5,790 nt of DNA, from contig DMYC01000241.1 of assembly GCA_003482695.1 (NCBI GenBank), positions 1-5,790 on the forward strand, in the 5' to 3' direction. The stretch comes from Clostridiales bacterium UBA8960 (GTDB lineage Bacteria > Bacillota > Clostridia > Peptostreptococcales > Acidaminobacteraceae). The position numbers and the translations under genes are program-made. The notes under the pieces were generated by a model that was not told where the DNA came from, ran no database searches, and saw only the letters and a program-made list of their open reading frames with translations. Positions 5,539 to 5,790 of this stretch are shown here, piece by piece. Within the stretch, counting starts at the first letter, position 1, and each line of letters opens with the position of its first letter.

Positions 5539-5790
5539 ATGGATCTTCAAATTGCAAGCGTCATCAAGATTATTATCGCAGTGTTCATAGGTGGATTAAT
5601 TGGCCTAGAGCGCGAATCTGCAAGTCGACCAGCCGGTTTTAGGACCCACATACTGGTTTGTGTGGCAAGCGCAATGGTCATGGATATCAATTTGCAGATG
5701 GCTCAAAATTTTATCAATTCGGATCCGATGAGGCTTGGTGCCCAAGTCATTAGCGGCATGGGTTTTTTAGGCGCCGGAACCATCATTAAA
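5539..5790 (+). CDS. MgtC/SapB family membrane protein, N-terminal part
   Basis: The first 84 codons of a gene cut by the right edge. MgtC/SapB proteins are inner-membrane proteins linked in pathogens to growth at low magnesium and to control of the F1Fo ATPase; many soil and gut Bacillota carry homologues of unknown role. Visible are a first membrane helix with IGGLIGLERE (17-26), the conserved RPAGFRTH (30-37), a second helix (about 38-52) and RLGAQVISGMGFLGAGTII (65-83), the family's hallmark region. The cytosolic C-terminal domain, if present, is outside the window. The ATG at 5539 has TAAGGAT (5524-5530) 8 bases upstream. It is the only plus-strand gene and lies divergent from the DUF1294 gene. 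The short leader shows no magnesium-sensing structure that I can recognise. Confidence 0.93.
   Translation, partial: MDLQIASVIKIIIAVFIGGLIGLERESASRPAGFRTHILVCVASAMVMDINLQMAQNFINSDPMRLGAQVISGMGFLGAGTIIK

Overview
The window looks like chromosome from a low-GC Gram-positive bacterium (Bacillota), probably an amino-acid-fermenting, Clostridia-like lineage. The supporting evidence is strong GGAGG-type ribosome binding sites at almost every gene, AT-rich intergenic DNA with TATAAT-type promoters, intrinsic hairpin-plus-T terminators, one likely TTG start, and a gene set (split formimidoyltransferase and cyclodeaminase, imidazolonepropionase, short-chain-type threonine dehydrogenase, DegV) common there. 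A Fusobacteria-like source cannot be excluded. There are no mobile elements, CRISPR arrays, tRNAs or rRNAs.

Layout, left to right. (1) Positions 1-65, minus strand: N-terminal fragment of a class V aminotransferase running off the left edge, with its own promoter. (2) 216-1162, minus: a monocistronic DegV-family fatty-acid-binding protein with a clear promoter and terminator. (3) 1166-4029, minus: a compact histidine-degradation operon in the order ftcD, hutI, fchA, with gaps of 4 and 14 bases. It begins at an inverted repeat overlapping a consensus -10 box and ends in a UUCG-loop terminator. (4) 4070-5105, minus: an L-threonine 3-dehydrogenase of the NAD-dependent epimerase type, with a long palindrome in its leader. 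(5) 5156-5431, minus: a small DUF1294 membrane protein, divergent from (6) an MgtC/SapB-family membrane protein that runs off the right edge on the plus strand.

How the genes fit together. HutI opens imidazolonepropionate to N-formimino-L-glutamate. FtcD moves the formimino group to tetrahydrofolate, giving glutamate. FchA deaminates 5-formimino-tetrahydrofolate to 5,10-methenyl-tetrahydrofolate. Threonine dehydrogenase just upstream starts the threonine-to-glycine route, and glycine cleavage can also load folate with one-carbon units. A shared role in amino-acid catabolism and one-carbon supply is therefore plausible but inferred. Histidase, urocanase and the threonine partner enzyme Kbl are not in the window.

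I see no clearly new biological system. The most interesting items are the operator-like palindromes at the hut and tdh promoters, the absence of an obvious terminator between tdh and the hut genes, and the unusual C-terminus of the DegV protein.
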